Shown one piece after another: positions 1 through 7,510 of a stretch of 39,184 nucleotides of DNA; position 1 is the stretch's first letter; the number at the start of each line of letters is the position of its first letter. Below the pieces are notes generated by a model, which was not told where the DNA came from, searched no databases, and saw nothing but the letters and a program-made list of their open reading frames with translations. The position numbers and the translations under genes are program-made. Source of the stretch: Ardenticatenales bacterium (GTDB lineage: Bacteria; Chloroflexota; Anaerolineae; Promineifilales; Promineifilaceae); assembly GCA_020634575.1 (NCBI GenBank), contig JACKBM010000061.1, positions 1-39,184 on the forward strand, read 5' to 3'.

Positions 1-1
1 C

Positions 2-160
2 GAACCAGAAGCGCCGCAGGCCATCTTTGCGCCGGCCACTGCCAATGTGCGCCGGGCCGGCGTTTTGGCGGCGCTGGGCTGGCGCCGCTGGCAGGCCGGC
101 GAGCTGGATGACCCGGCGACGCTGGTGCCGGATTATTTGCGGCCACCGGCCGGGGCCTGA
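2..160 (+). CDS. tsaB: tRNA threonylcarbamoyladenosine biosynthesis protein TsaB, C-terminal fragment
   Basis: This is the last 52 codons of a gene that begins before the window. TsaB is the inactive-kinase-fold partner of TsaD in making the t6A modification at position 37 of ANN-decoding tRNAs. The visible tail has an Ala/Leu-rich helix (VLAALGWRRW), then an acidic turn (DDPATLVPDYLR) and a Pro-rich end. The 'DP..L.P.YLR.P' ending is characteristic of TsaB, and a rimI gene directly downstream is the usual arrangement. The TGA stop is two bases before the ATG of rimI, so the two are very probably co-transcribed. The identification rests on a short tail plus context; the conserved N-terminal half is outside the window. 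Confidence 0.72.
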   Translation, partial: EPEAPQAIFAPATANVRRAGVLAALGWRRWQAGELDDPATLVPDYLRPPAGA

Positions 161-162
161 TT

Positions 163-693
163 ATGCCGCTGATTCCACCACCCTATTTCATCCGCGCCAT
201 GCAACTCAGCGATTTGCCCGAGGTCATGCAGAACGAGGCCGCCGCCTACGCCACCCCCTGGGTGGAAGAGGGCTACCGGCAGGAGCTGACGCAAAACAAG
301 CAGGCACACTATTTTGTGATCGGCCGGCACGGCAGCATACGTGACGAACTCATTGGCCACGCCGGCTATTGGCTGATTTACGACGAGGGCCACATCAGCA
401 CCATCGCCATCCACCCCAATTGGCAGAATCGCGGGCTGGGCCGGCTGTTGCTCTGGCACAATCTGGACGCAATTCGGCAGCATCCAGTCACCTTGATCAC
501 CCTGGAAGTGCGCGAGAGTAACGGCTATGCGCAGCGGCTCTACCAGCGCTTTGGCTTTGAGGTTGTCGGCCGGCGCAAACGGTACTACCAGGATAACGGC
601 GAAGACGCTTTGATCATGTCGCTGGATCCGCAGGACGAAGCCTTTGACCGGAGAATGGCCGAACAGTGGGCGGAGCTGGGCGAGATGTTGTAA
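163..693 (+). CDS. rimI: RimI-like ribosomal-protein-alanine N-acetyltransferase (GNAT)
   Basis: A 176-residue GNAT-fold acetyltransferase. RimI transfers acetyl from acetyl-CoA to the N-terminal alanine of ribosomal protein S18; other GNATs can act on other protein N-termini. The acetyl-CoA pyrophosphate loop is seen as QNRGLG at about residues 88-93, after the beta-4 strand ISTIAIHP. The 'LEVRESN..AQRLYQRFGF' stretch at about 114-132 is the classic RimI C-terminal signature, containing the Asn and Tyr of the GNAT active site. The N-terminal helix (DLPEVMQNEAAAY..PW) also fits RimI. It starts two bases after the tsaB stop, so translation is probably coupled. It has about 20 more residues than E. 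coli RimI, mostly at the C-terminus. Confidence 0.9.
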   Translation: MPLIPPPYFIRAMQLSDLPEVMQNEAAAYATPWVEEGYRQELTQNKQAHYFVIGRHGSIRDELIGHAGYWLIYDEGHISTIAIHPNWQNRGLGRLLLWHNLDAIRQHPVTLITLEVRESNGYAQRLYQRFGFEVVGRRKRYYQDNGEDALIMSLDPQDEAFDRRMAEQWAELGEML

Positions 694-764
694 CCGATTG
701 CGTAGAAGCCGGCCCGACGGTGTACAACACAGCGACAGAAACATAAATTATCGAGATTTGCTTC

Positions 765-1784
765 ATGAACATCTTCATCACAGGCGGCGCCGGCTTTATC
801 GGCTGCAACACCGCTGATTACTACCTTCGCCAGGGACACCAGGTCACCTTATTTGACAATCTCAGCCGCAAAGGGGGCGAGTCCAACCTGAACTGGCTCA
901 CCGAGCGCCACGGCGGCGACAATATCAATCTGATCCGGGGCGATATTCGTGACTACGCCGCGCTGACCGAGCATATTGCGGGAGCCGATGCGGTCATTCA
1001 CCTCGCCGGGCAGGTCGCGGTGACCCTTTCCGTGCAAGACCCACGCACCGATTTTGAGATCAACGCACTCGGCACCTTCAATGTGCTGGAAGCGGTCCGC
1101 AATCATTGCCCCGAGGTGCCCTTTCTCTACGCTTCGACCAACAAGGTGTATGGCGGCATGGAGGAGATTCGCATTGGCGAGACCGACACGCGCTATACCT
1201 ACTTGGATTACCCGGAAGGGATGCCAGAGAGCTACCCTCTGGATTTTCATTCCCCATATGGCTGCTCCAAGGGGACCGGCGACCAGTATACACGCGATTA
1301 TGCCCGGATTTACGGGCTGAAGACGGTGGTGCTGCGCCAATCCTGTATTTATGGCCAGCGCCAGTTTGGCGTCGAGGATCAGGGCTGGGTAGCCCATTTC
1401 ATCATCGCCACCGTGATGGGCCGGCCGATCAGCATTTATGGGGACGGCAAGCAGGTGCGCGACCTGCTCCACGTCAAAGACCTGGTCCGGGCTTATGACA
1501 CCTGCATCGCCCAGATTGACACAGTCAAAGGTGAAGTCTTCAATGTCGGCGGCGGGCCGGAGAACTCCCTATCAGTTTGGGCTGAGTTTGGGCCGCTGTT
1601 GGAGCAGATCCACGAGGAGCCAATCCCCGTCAGCCACGGCACCTGGCGCCCGGGCGACCAGCAAGTGTTCATCGCCGACATCCGCCGGGCCCAGGAACGG
1701 CTCGGCTGGCAGCCCGAGATCAACCCCAGCGCCGGCATCCGCGACCTCTACAACTGGGTCAGCAGCAACCGCCACCTCTTCTAG
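765..1784 (+). CDS. CDP-paratose/CDP-tyvelose 2-epimerase (extended SDR family)
   Basis: A 339-residue NAD-dependent sugar-nucleotide epimerase. The Rossmann glycine motif is TGGAGFIG (6-13) and the catalytic Tyr-Lys pair is YGCSK (165-169). Several blocks match the TyvE/RfbE family rather than generic GalE: FDNLSRKG (30-37), HLAGQVAVT (79-87), STNKVYG (124-130), LDFHSPYGCSKG (159-170), and GNGKQVRD-like GDGKQVRDLLH. Length matches the family (about 338). TyvE converts CDP-paratose to CDP-tyvelose, a 3,6-dideoxyhexose used in surface polysaccharides. No other dideoxyhexose gene (CDP-glucose 4,6-dehydratase, paratose synthase) is in the window, so the true substrate is open; many environmental homologs of this type sit alone. 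The start has only a weak Shine-Dalgarno. It is followed immediately by a minisatellite. Confidence 0.85.
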   Translation: MNIFITGGAGFIGCNTADYYLRQGHQVTLFDNLSRKGGESNLNWLTERHGGDNINLIRGDIRDYAALTEHIAGADAVIHLAGQVAVTLSVQDPRTDFEINALGTFNVLEAVRNHCPEVPFLYASTNKVYGGMEEIRIGETDTRYTYLDYPEGMPESYPLDFHSPYGCSKGTGDQYTRDYARIYGLKTVVLRQSCIYGQRQFGVEDQGWVAHFIIATVMGRPISIYGDGKQVRDLLHVKDLVRAYDTCIAQIDTVKGEVFNVGGGPENSLSVWAEFGPLLEQIHEEPIPVSHGTWRPGDQQVFIADIRRAQERLGWQPEINPSAGIRDLYNWVSSNRHLF

Positions 1785-1786
1785 CC

Positions 1787-2138
1787 AACCCGTCGGGTTG
1801 TGGACCCGTCGGGTGGTGGACCCGTCGGGTGGTGGACCCGTCGGGTGGTGGACCCGTCGGGTGGTGGACCCGTCGGGTGGTGGACCCGTCGGGTAGTGGA
1901 CCCGTCGGATGGTGGACCTGTCGGTGTTGGACCTGTCGGTGGTGGACCTGTCGTACGGGTGGTGGACCCGTCGGGTGGTGGACCCACGGTGGTCCGGGTT
2001 GGAACCTGTCGGGTTGTGGACCCGTCGGGTTGCCGACCCGTCGGGTGGCGGACCTGTCGGTGGTGGACCTGTCGGGTGGTGGACCGTCGGCGGCGGACCC
2101 GTCGGGTGGCGGATGTCGGGTTGCCGAACCTGTCGGGG
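1787..2138. repeat. Minisatellite of 16-bp units
   Basis: About twenty-one head-to-tail copies of a 16-bp unit, GTCGGGTGGTGGACCC, begin at the stop codon of the epimerase gene. The first eight copies are almost identical. Later copies drift, with CCTGTCGG for CCCGTCGG, TTGCCGACC and GGCGGACC variants, and a few spacing slips near 1950-2010. Because 16 is not a multiple of 3 and the unit holds no stop codon, long open frames run through it in several frames on both strands; these are artefacts. The same GC-rich core (ACCCGACGGGT/ACCTGACAGGT) appears at 12581-12636 and 18060-18150. A short GC hairpin (GGGGCGC TCAC GCGCCCC, 2135-2152) closes the array and could act as a weak terminator between the flanking genes. 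No promoter or gene is seen in the array. Confidence 0.95.
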
Positions 2139-2182
2139 CGCTCACGCGCCCCTCTGCTTTTGCACGCTGTTCGGGGAAAACG

Positions 2183-2836
2183 TCAGGCGACGTAGAGCAG
2201 GATGGCACAGAAGTGGCAGGAGCCGGCGGCCATGACCATCAGATGCCAGAGTTCGTGGTGACCGAGGACTTCGGGCCAGGGATCCGGTCTCTGGAAATGG
2301 TAGGTGAGAAAGCCAAAGGTGTAGATGAGGCCGCCCGCCAGGATTAGCAGCTGCCCGCCCAGGGGCATGGCGAAGGGCACGCCCAGCAGAATCGGCAAGC
2401 CGCCGCCCCACCCTAAAATGACATAGAAAAGGCGGCTGATCAGGCCATGGATGTCCCGTTTGCGCAACTTCAGCACAATCCCTATCCCGGCCGTACCCCA
2501 CACAATGCCCAGCAATAACCAGCGCCACGGATCCGCCACGAGATTGTAGACAAACGGGGTATAAGTGCCGGCGATCAGCAAATAAATGCCGATATGGTCA
2601 ACCTTGTTCAGCCAAAGCCGTTCTTCCTCCGGCAACTTGATGGCGTGAAAGATGGTGCTGGCCATGTAGAGGAAGAACTGGCTGACCCCATAAATAATGA
2701 CCGAAACAAATTTGCCGGTCTCGCCATAGGTAAGAACTGCCAGCCAGATCATGGCCCCCAGGGAGGCCAGCGCGCCGACAAGATGGGTGAGGGCGCTGTA
2801 TGGTTCGATGAAGTTGCGGGTTAGAAAACGGTGCAA
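2183..2836 (-). CDS. Hemolysin III family membrane protein (TrhA/YqfA, PAQR superfamily)
   Basis: About 217 residues with seven predicted transmembrane helices. Family signatures are EPYSALTHLVGA near the N-terminus, the S-x-x-x-H of STIFHA, DHIGIYLLIAGTYTPF, and the C-terminal HELWHLMVMAAGSCHF. Together these carry the conserved His/Asp residues thought to bind a metal within the membrane in this superfamily. Some bacterial members affect membrane fluidity; haemolysis is not a general function. I chose a TTG start at 2836: it is four bases past the stop of the upstream RDD gene, has AAGGA about 12 bases upstream, and puts the conserved EP-TH motif at the usual distance. The longest frame (to 2905) would overlap the RDD gene and add a non-conserved Cys-rich stretch. 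It is downstream of, and probably co-transcribed with, the RDD gene. Confidence 0.88.
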   Translation of the reverse strand: MHRFLTRNFIEPYSALTHLVGALASLGAMIWLAVLTYGETGKFVSVIIYGVSQFFLYMASTIFHAIKLPEEERLWLNKVDHIGIYLLIAGTYTPFVYNLVADPWRWLLLGIVWGTAGIGIVLKLRKRDIHGLISRLFYVILGWGGGLPILLGVPFAMPLGGQLLILAGGLIYTFGFLTYHFQRPDPWPEVLGHHELWHLMVMAAGSCHFCAILLYVA

Positions 2837-2840
2837 AACG

Positions 2841-3881
2841 TCAAAGCATTCCTTGCGCCTGGCCGGCGCGCAGGATCCGGCGCAGCAGCGCCCGATCAGA
2901 GTCAACTTCGTAGGCCGAAAGCGTCAGCCCCATGCCGGCCATCAACCGGGCAGCCAGGGCATGACCGGCCGCGGCGCCATCCTCGGCAAATTGCCCTTCG
3001 TGAAGGAAGCTGTGGATTGCCTGAAAATCTGCCGGGTTGAGAAGATGGACGGGGAGTCGTTCCGGTAGCTGCCGCAGGATCATGACCGGCGCGGCCACCG
3101 GCGCATCCGGGTACATGGCAAAATGAACGATGTCGCTGATGTGACTCATGCGGGCCTTGGCGCTGAGGGCAGGCGGCTCCACTTCCATCTGGTGATAAAG
3201 CCTGACCAGAATGCGCTGGGCCAGGGTTTCGGCATTGGGCAATTCGGCCTGACGGGCCAGGAGCGATTCGGCCATTTGCAGATCGGCCTGGCCGAGCCGT
3301 TTGACGGGGAGTTGGGCCACTTCGTAGGCGATGGTGCGATTACCGGCCGGTCGCCGCGTCGCCTCCTGCAAACTCTCCAGCGTCACGCCGGTGCGGTCAA
3401 AGACAACCAGCGTGCTCGCCGCCATATCCCCTAAACGGCGCGATTGACCATCAAAAAACATCGTCACCACACCCACGCCGTAATAGGCCGGCAGAAAATC
3501 AATGATCCGTACCAAATTGCGAATCAATGACTCCGTCAGGCTGATCGGCGTCCCGTCCCGCTTGATCACCCGCAGACCCGCCACCCGCTTGCCCGGCGTC
3601 TGCCCATTCCACCAGATTTCGAAGAAAATGTAGTAGCCCCACAGAAAGGCAAAGGCGATGAATGAGGAGGCGGCTACCAGCACCGCCGCGCCCAGTTCCA
3701 GCAGCGTATCGTTCAAATTTCCCGCCGCAAACACAGCCGCCAGCAAACCGAAGGCAACCACCTGCAGGGCCAGAATGAGCAGCGTATCGATCATGGCGGC
3801 TAAAAACCGCGAGCCTATGCCGGCAATTTCATAACCAAAAACGACATTCTCGGGAGTATCGATGTTCAGGTATTCATCCAT
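2841..3881 (-). CDS. RDD family membrane protein
   Basis: A 346-residue protein. The N-terminal RDD domain (about residues 1-160) has the signature GSRFLAAMIDT with its Arg and Asp, three to four hydrophobic helices, and the NGQTPGKRVAGLRVIKRDG loop typical of the family. The remaining ~180 residues are soluble and helical, with no domain I can name; they resemble the tail seen on RDD proteins in MoxR-linked clusters. RDD proteins are membrane proteins of uncertain role, some linked to ion transport. I start it at ATG 3881 (MDEYLNIDTPENV), since longer frames would overlap the divergent SpoIIM-like gene; ATG 3893 is an alternative. RDD/SpoIIM pairs commonly border DUF58-MoxR operons, as here. 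Confidence 0.88.
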   Translation of the reverse strand: MDEYLNIDTPENVVFGYEIAGIGSRFLAAMIDTLLILALQVVAFGLLAAVFAAGNLNDTLLELGAAVLVAASSFIAFAFLWGYYIFFEIWWNGQTPGKRVAGLRVIKRDGTPISLTESLIRNLVRIIDFLPAYYGVGVVTMFFDGQSRRLGDMAASTLVVFDRTGVTLESLQEATRRPAGNRTIAYEVAQLPVKRLGQADLQMAESLLARQAELPNAETLAQRILVRLYHQMEVEPPALSAKARMSHISDIVHFAMYPDAPVAAPVMILRQLPERLPVHLLNPADFQAIHSFLHEGQFAEDGAAAGHALAARLMAGMGLTLSAYEVDSDRALLRRILRAGQAQGML

Positions 3882-3909
3882 GCCTGACGCCATTCTACCG
3901 GAAACCGGC

Positions 3910-3938
3910 TTCAATTGTTCTGTTTCTTCGCCTATAAT
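3910..3938 (+). promoter_or_regulatory. Sigma-70-type promoter for the spoIIM-like gene
   Basis: TTCAAT (3910-3915), a 17-bp spacer, then a perfect TATAAT (3933-3938). The expected transcription start is at about 3944-3947, which is at or within a few bases of the ATG at 3947. The mRNA would therefore be nearly leaderless, in agreement with the lack of a Shine-Dalgarno sequence. Confidence 0.6.
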
Positions 3939-3946
3939 AAGGTGCC

Positions 3947-4903
3947 ATGACACCGGAGCAATTGTACCAGAATCGGCAGGCAGATTGGCAGCGGCTAACC
4001 GGCCTGCTGGATCGCGCCGCCGGCGACGCCAGCCGTCTCTCCCCGGCCGATGTGACCGCCCTCGGCGATCTCTACCGCTCAGCCACCTCAGACCTGGCCC
4101 TGGCCCAGCGCGATTATCCCAACCACCGGGTCACCATCTACCTCAACCAGCTGGTGGCCCGCGCCCACGCCATCGTCTACCGGGGCGAGCCGCTGGGGCT
4201 GGGCCGCATCTGGCGCTTCGTCCGGCAGGGTTATCCCCGCCTCTTCCGGGAATCCCTCCCGTTTTTCCTGACCGCCTTCTTGCTCTTCAGCCTGCCGGCC
4301 CTCATCATCGGCCTGCTACTAAACAGTAACCCGGAGGCGGCCCGTTGGGTTCTGCCGGTCCAGGTGCAGGAGCAGCTCATCCCGATGATAGAGGAGCGGG
4401 AGCTTTGGGTCGATATGGCCGTGGGTGAGCGGCCCATCATGGCCAGCGCCATCACCACCAACAACATCCAGGTCAGCTTCCTGGCTTTTGCCGGCGGCAT
4501 TCTGGCCGGCCTGCTGACTGTCTACGTCCTCATTTTTAATGGCCTTATGCTCGGCGGGCTCCTGGGCCTGACCGCCCATTACGACGTCGGCTTTGACCTG
4601 GCAACCTTTGTCGTCGGCCATGGCGCCATCGAGCTGTCGGTGATTTTTATTGCCGGTGGCGCCGGGCTGATGGTGGGCTGGCACATGCTGCGCCCCGGCC
4701 TGCTCAGCCGCCGCGACGCCGTCGCCATCGCCACCAACAAAGCGGTCAAGCTGATCGTCGGCTGCGTCCCCCTCCTGGTCATCGCCGGCACCATCGAATC
4801 CTTCATCTCCCCGGCCGAATCCCTGCCACCGCTGGTGAAATGGGGTGTGGGGTTGGTGACGGGGGTGGGGTTGTATGGGTATTTGTTGTTAGGGGGGAAG
4901 TAG
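3947..4903 (+). CDS. SpoIIM-like (stage II sporulation protein M / DUF95) membrane protein
   Basis: A 318-residue integral membrane protein. An N-terminal helical cytoplasmic region (about 1-100, with ALGDLYRSATSDLALAQRDYP) precedes roughly five to six transmembrane segments. The family hallmark FVVGHGAIELSVIFIAGGAGL lies at about 224-244. In Bacillus, SpoIIM is a scaffold for the peptidoglycan hydrolases of engulfment. In non-sporulating bacteria this family occurs beside RDD, DUF58 and MoxR genes, as it does here, with an unknown but probably envelope-related role. It is divergent from the RDD gene and has its own promoter with an apparently leaderless start. Nothing here suggests sporulation. 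Confidence 0.9.
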   Translation: MTPEQLYQNRQADWQRLTGLLDRAAGDASRLSPADVTALGDLYRSATSDLALAQRDYPNHRVTIYLNQLVARAHAIVYRGEPLGLGRIWRFVRQGYPRLFRESLPFFLTAFLLFSLPALIIGLLLNSNPEAARWVLPVQVQEQLIPMIEERELWVDMAVGERPIMASAITTNNIQVSFLAFAGGILAGLLTVYVLIFNGLMLGGLLGLTAHYDVGFDLATFVVGHGAIELSVIFIAGGAGLMVGWHMLRPGLLSRRDAVAIATNKAVKLIVGCVPLLVIAGTIESFISPAESLPPLVKWGVGLVTGVGLYGYLLLGGK

Positions 4904-5087
4904 CGGTCAGTAGTCAGTACGTTCGCTACGCTCACTGTCAGCGGTCAGTACGCTGCGCTTTCGGCGGTAAGCTGCAGCGTGAATTACTGGCCACAGGCCT
5001 ACTGGCAAAGCACGTACTGAATTAGCCAACGCGACATTCCCCAGCGGCATGCCGGGCCCACTAATAGCGCGTACCGACCACCACCCC
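4904..5087. repeat. Intergenic region with short dispersed repeats
   Basis: Between the convergent spoIIM-like and DUF58 genes. It holds degenerate heptads of the GCGGTCA/GTCAGTA type (4904-4950) mixed with a TTCGCTACGCTCACTG word (4922-4937). Related words occur at 19135-19275, 34562-34620 and 35848-35911. No gene or convincing terminator was seen. Confidence 0.6.
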
Positions 5088-6395
5088 TCAAATCTTCTCC
5101 TTCGCCTTCAAACTCAAATACCGGTTGATCACCGAAATCGAGAGCTGGTTCGCCGGGACGTCGAGGGTGTCGACGCCGCGGTAGCGGAGGGTGTCGAGGG
5201 CGACGCGGCGCTGGTCGAGGAGGGCGGCGGCGGCGGCTTGCTGGTAGACGGCCAGGGAGTCACGCGGGCGCAGCTGGCTGGCGGCAACGATGTCCGGGTC
5301 GGCGATGGTAACCACCAGGGGGAGGCTGCGCCGGGCGATGACCGACATGTTGCTGACGAGCTGCTCGATACCGGAGCCGCCGCTGATGTCGGTGAAGATG
5401 ATCATCAGCGCTCGTTTGCGCTGGCGCTGGGCCAGGTAGCTCAGGGCGCGGTTGTAGTTGGGCTCCACCGGCTGCGGTTCGATGGCGTAGAGGTATTCCA
5501 GCATCCGGTAAAATTGCCCGCGCCCCTGCCGGGGGGTGAGGAAGCTGCCCACCTCGTCGGCAAAGGTCATCAGGCCAACTTTGTCGCCCAGGCCGGTGGC
5601 GACGTAACCCAGGAGGAGGACGGCGTTGATGACGTAATCCAGCTTGGCCATGTTGGCGATGGGGCTTTGCATCATCCGGCCGGTATCCAGCACCGCCACG
5701 ATGTTCTGACTGCGCTCCGATTGGTATTCCATGGTGACCGGCCGGTTCCGCCGCGCCGTCGCCTTCCAGTTGATGCGGCGGAAATCGTCATCCGGCAGAT
5801 ACTCGCGCAGCCGCTCAAACTCCGTCCCCTCACCCAGCAGCCGCGTGTTGCGCAATCCCAGCTCCTGTACCCGATTTTGCCGCAGCAACAGATCGTAGCG
5901 GCGCACATCCAGCAGATTGGGATACACCTTCACCGGCGTCGTCAGGTCGACCTGCCCCTGGCGCCGCACCAGCCCAAACGGCCCCTGCCAGCGCAGCGTG
6001 ACGTTGGCAAAGCTGTAATCCCCCCGGCGCAGCGGGCGAACCTGGTAGTTGCCCCGCCAGCTCCCCAACCCGGGCAACTCGCCTTCATGCAACAGCTTAT
6101 CGCTGATAAAGGCATCCGGCGGCTCATCCCGCAGTTGCAGCGGCGTGGGCCGGCGACCCCGGTTGCGCACGGTCAGCTCGATCTGGTTTTCAGCGCCCAG
6201 ACTCAGCTTGCTGTCCAGCTCCCGGCTGACGGCAAAACGGCCCACACCTTCCGCCCAGCGCCAATCCAAATAGAACAGCAGCAGGCAGGCCAGCAGATAG
6301 GCCAGGGCCAGCCATTCCAGGAAAGGGACCCAGGTCGCCGCCGCCAGCAAGGGGGCCGCCACCAGGAGGAGGATGTAGCCGCGCGCGGTCAGCAT
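5088..6395 (-). CDS. DUF58 domain-containing protein (vWA-like)
   Basis: A 435-residue protein with two N-terminal transmembrane helices (about 5-45), an extracytoplasmic or beta-rich segment, and the DUF58 core. The signature GEGTEFERLREYLPDDDFRRINWKATAR, which defines the family, is at about 187-214. The following VAVLDTGRMMQSP resembles a partial MIDAS motif of a von Willebrand A fold. DUF58 proteins are thought to be partners of MoxR AAA+ ATPases in assembling or activating membrane or surface complexes. This is the last gene of the operon; its ATG is three bases from the moxR stop, indicating coupled translation. Length is normal for the family. Confidence 0.93.
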   Translation of the reverse strand: MLTARGYILLLVAAPLLAAATWVPFLEWLALAYLLACLLLFYLDWRWAEGVGRFAVSRELDSKLSLGAENQIELTVRNRGRRPTPLQLRDEPPDAFISDKLLHEGELPGLGSWRGNYQVRPLRRGDYSFANVTLRWQGPFGLVRRQGQVDLTTPVKVYPNLLDVRRYDLLLRQNRVQELGLRNTRLLGEGTEFERLREYLPDDDFRRINWKATARRNRPVTMEYQSERSQNIVAVLDTGRMMQSPIANMAKLDYVINAVLLLGYVATGLGDKVGLMTFADEVGSFLTPRQGRGQFYRMLEYLYAIEPQPVEPNYNRALSYLAQRQRKRALMIIFTDISGGSGIEQLVSNMSVIARRSLPLVVTIADPDIVAASQLRPRDSLAVYQQAAAAALLDQRRVALDTLRYRGVDTLDVPANQLSISVINRYLSLKAKEKI

Positions 6396-6398
6396 CGT

Positions 6399-7355
6399 CT
6401 AGCGCGGCACCGAGACCGAACCGAGCAGGCGCCGGATCACCGCATCCGCATCCAACCCTTCGATTTCCGTCTCTGGCTTGAGGATGAGGCGATGGCGGAA
6501 AACGGGCGGCACCACCAGTTTGACATCGTCCGGGGTCACATAATCGCGCCCCTGCAGCGCGGCGGAGGTCTTGGCCGCCAGCAACACATGGGTCGCGGCC
6601 CGAGTGCTGGCGCCGAGTATCAGGTCGGGCGACTGGCGGCTGGCCTGGATCACCTCAGCGATGTAGCGCATGATGCCATCCTCCACCAATACCTGGTTAA
6701 TCGTCTGGCGGGCGCCGGCCACGAAGGCGGCGGTCAGGACCGGGCTCAGGGCGGCGCTGCCCAGGTCATGGGCATCAAAGCCCTGGTGGTAGCGGCGCAG
6801 CACCTCCATTTCGGTCTCCATGCTGGCGTAGGGCACCAGCACTTTGAAGAGGAAGCGGTCCAACTGCGCTTCGGGCAGCGGATAGGTCCCTTCGTATTCG
6901 ATGGGGTTCTGGGTGGCGATCACCATAAAGGGGCGACCGAGAACGTGGCGCTCCCCCTCGAGGTTAATCTGCCGTTCCTCCATCGCTTCCAGCAAGGCGG
7001 ATTGAGTCTTGGCTGGGGCGCGATTGATCTCATCAGCCAGGAGGATCTGGGTGAAGATCGGCCCCTTTTTCAGGTTGAACTTGCCGGTGCTGATGTCGAA
7101 GACGCTGGTACCGAGGATGTCGGAGGGCATCAGGTCCGGCGTAAACTGGACACGGCCGTATTGGGCCTGGACGAGATGAGCCAGGGTCTTGGCCATCAGC
7201 GTCTTGGCGGTGCCGGGCACCCCTTCCAGCAGGACATGGCCGCCGGTGAGCAAAGCCACAACCAACAGCTCAAACGGCTCCTCCATCCCGACGAGCACCT
7301 TGCCCGCCTCCTCACGTAATTTTTTCAAAACGAGATTCATTTCTTCAGGTTTCAT
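6399..7355 (-). CDS. MoxR-family AAA+ ATPase
   Basis: A 318-residue AAA+ ATPase. Walker A is GVPGTAKT (about 45-52). Walker B is in [24 protein letters not shown], where the ADEINR form is diagnostic of MoxR. Sensor 1 (FMVIATQNP) and the following [14 protein letters not shown] are also standard. MoxR ATPases act as chaperones that insert cofactors into, or mature, vWA-type partners such as the adjacent DUF58 protein. I start at ATG 7355; ATG 7340 is equally good by composition, and neither has a strong ribosome-binding site. A frame running on to 8009 is an artefact that crosses the repeat-bearing spacer. Unlike the other genes in this operon it is separated from its upstream neighbour, by a 155-bp spacer with a long inverted repeat. 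Confidence 0.95.
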   Translation of the reverse strand: MKPEEMNLVLKKLREEAGKVLVGMEEPFELLVVALLTGGHVLLEGVPGTAKTLMAKTLAHLVQAQYGRVQFTPDLMPSDILGTSVFDISTGKFNLKKGPIFTQILLADEINRAPAKTQSALLEAMEERQINLEGERHVLGRPFMVIATQNPIEYEGTYPLPEAQLDRFLFKVLVPYASMETEMEVLRRYHQGFDAHDLGSAALSPVLTAAFVAGARQTINQVLVEDGIMRYIAEVIQASRQSPDLILGASTRAATHVLLAAKTSAALQGRDYVTPDDVKLVVPPVFRHRLILKPETEIEGLDADAVIRRLLGSVSVPR

Positions 7356-7390
7356 GTTTTTTAGCCACGGATTCACACGGATTTTTTTCT

Positions 7391-7501
7391 TTTTGCCGCA
7401 GATTTCGCAGATTAGGGGATTTTTTGGTCTCGTGAAACTGTCTCTTAACTTGTACTGAGCGAAGCAAAGTATCCACGAAATCTGCGAAATCTGCGGCAAA
7501 A
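7391..7501. repeat. 23-bp perfect inverted repeat in the moxR-DUF4350 spacer
   Basis: The left arm at 7391-7413 (TTTTGCCGCAGATTTCGCAG + ATT) is exactly complementary to the right arm at 7479-7501, with a 65-nt loop. The loop contains a CTTGTACTGAGCGAAGCAAAGTATC-like word, another common dispersed type. The arms are themselves made of repeated GCAGATTTCGCAGATT-like words. The element lies within the leftward operon and could form a strong RNA hairpin between DUF4350 and moxR. Confidence 0.9.
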
Positions 7502-7510
7502 GATCTCTTC

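Noticed and set aside
1787..2138. CRISPR array
   Set aside because: Units are directly tandem with no spacers, and no cas gene is present.
2135..2152. Intrinsic terminator of the epimerase or hemolysin III gene
   Set aside because: The stem is good (7 bp) but neither side has a convincing T-run, so it is mentioned only within the minisatellite entry.
1759..2347. Several overlapping repeat-containing frames (DPSGGGPVGWWTRR and GPPPDGSTTRRV types)
   Set aside because: The 16-bp unit lacks stop codons and shifts frame each copy, so the same peptide appears in all frames on both strands. It is a repeat, not a collagen-like or PGRS-like gene.
3947..4903. Evidence of sporulation from the SpoIIM-like gene
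   Set aside because: This family is common in non-sporulating bacteria beside RDD/DUF58/MoxR genes, and no other sporulation gene is present.
5049..7319. A 756-codon open frame on the plus strand
   Set aside because: It lies antisense to the DUF58 and MoxR genes, whose motifs are clear. The translation has no domain and is an artefact of high G+C.
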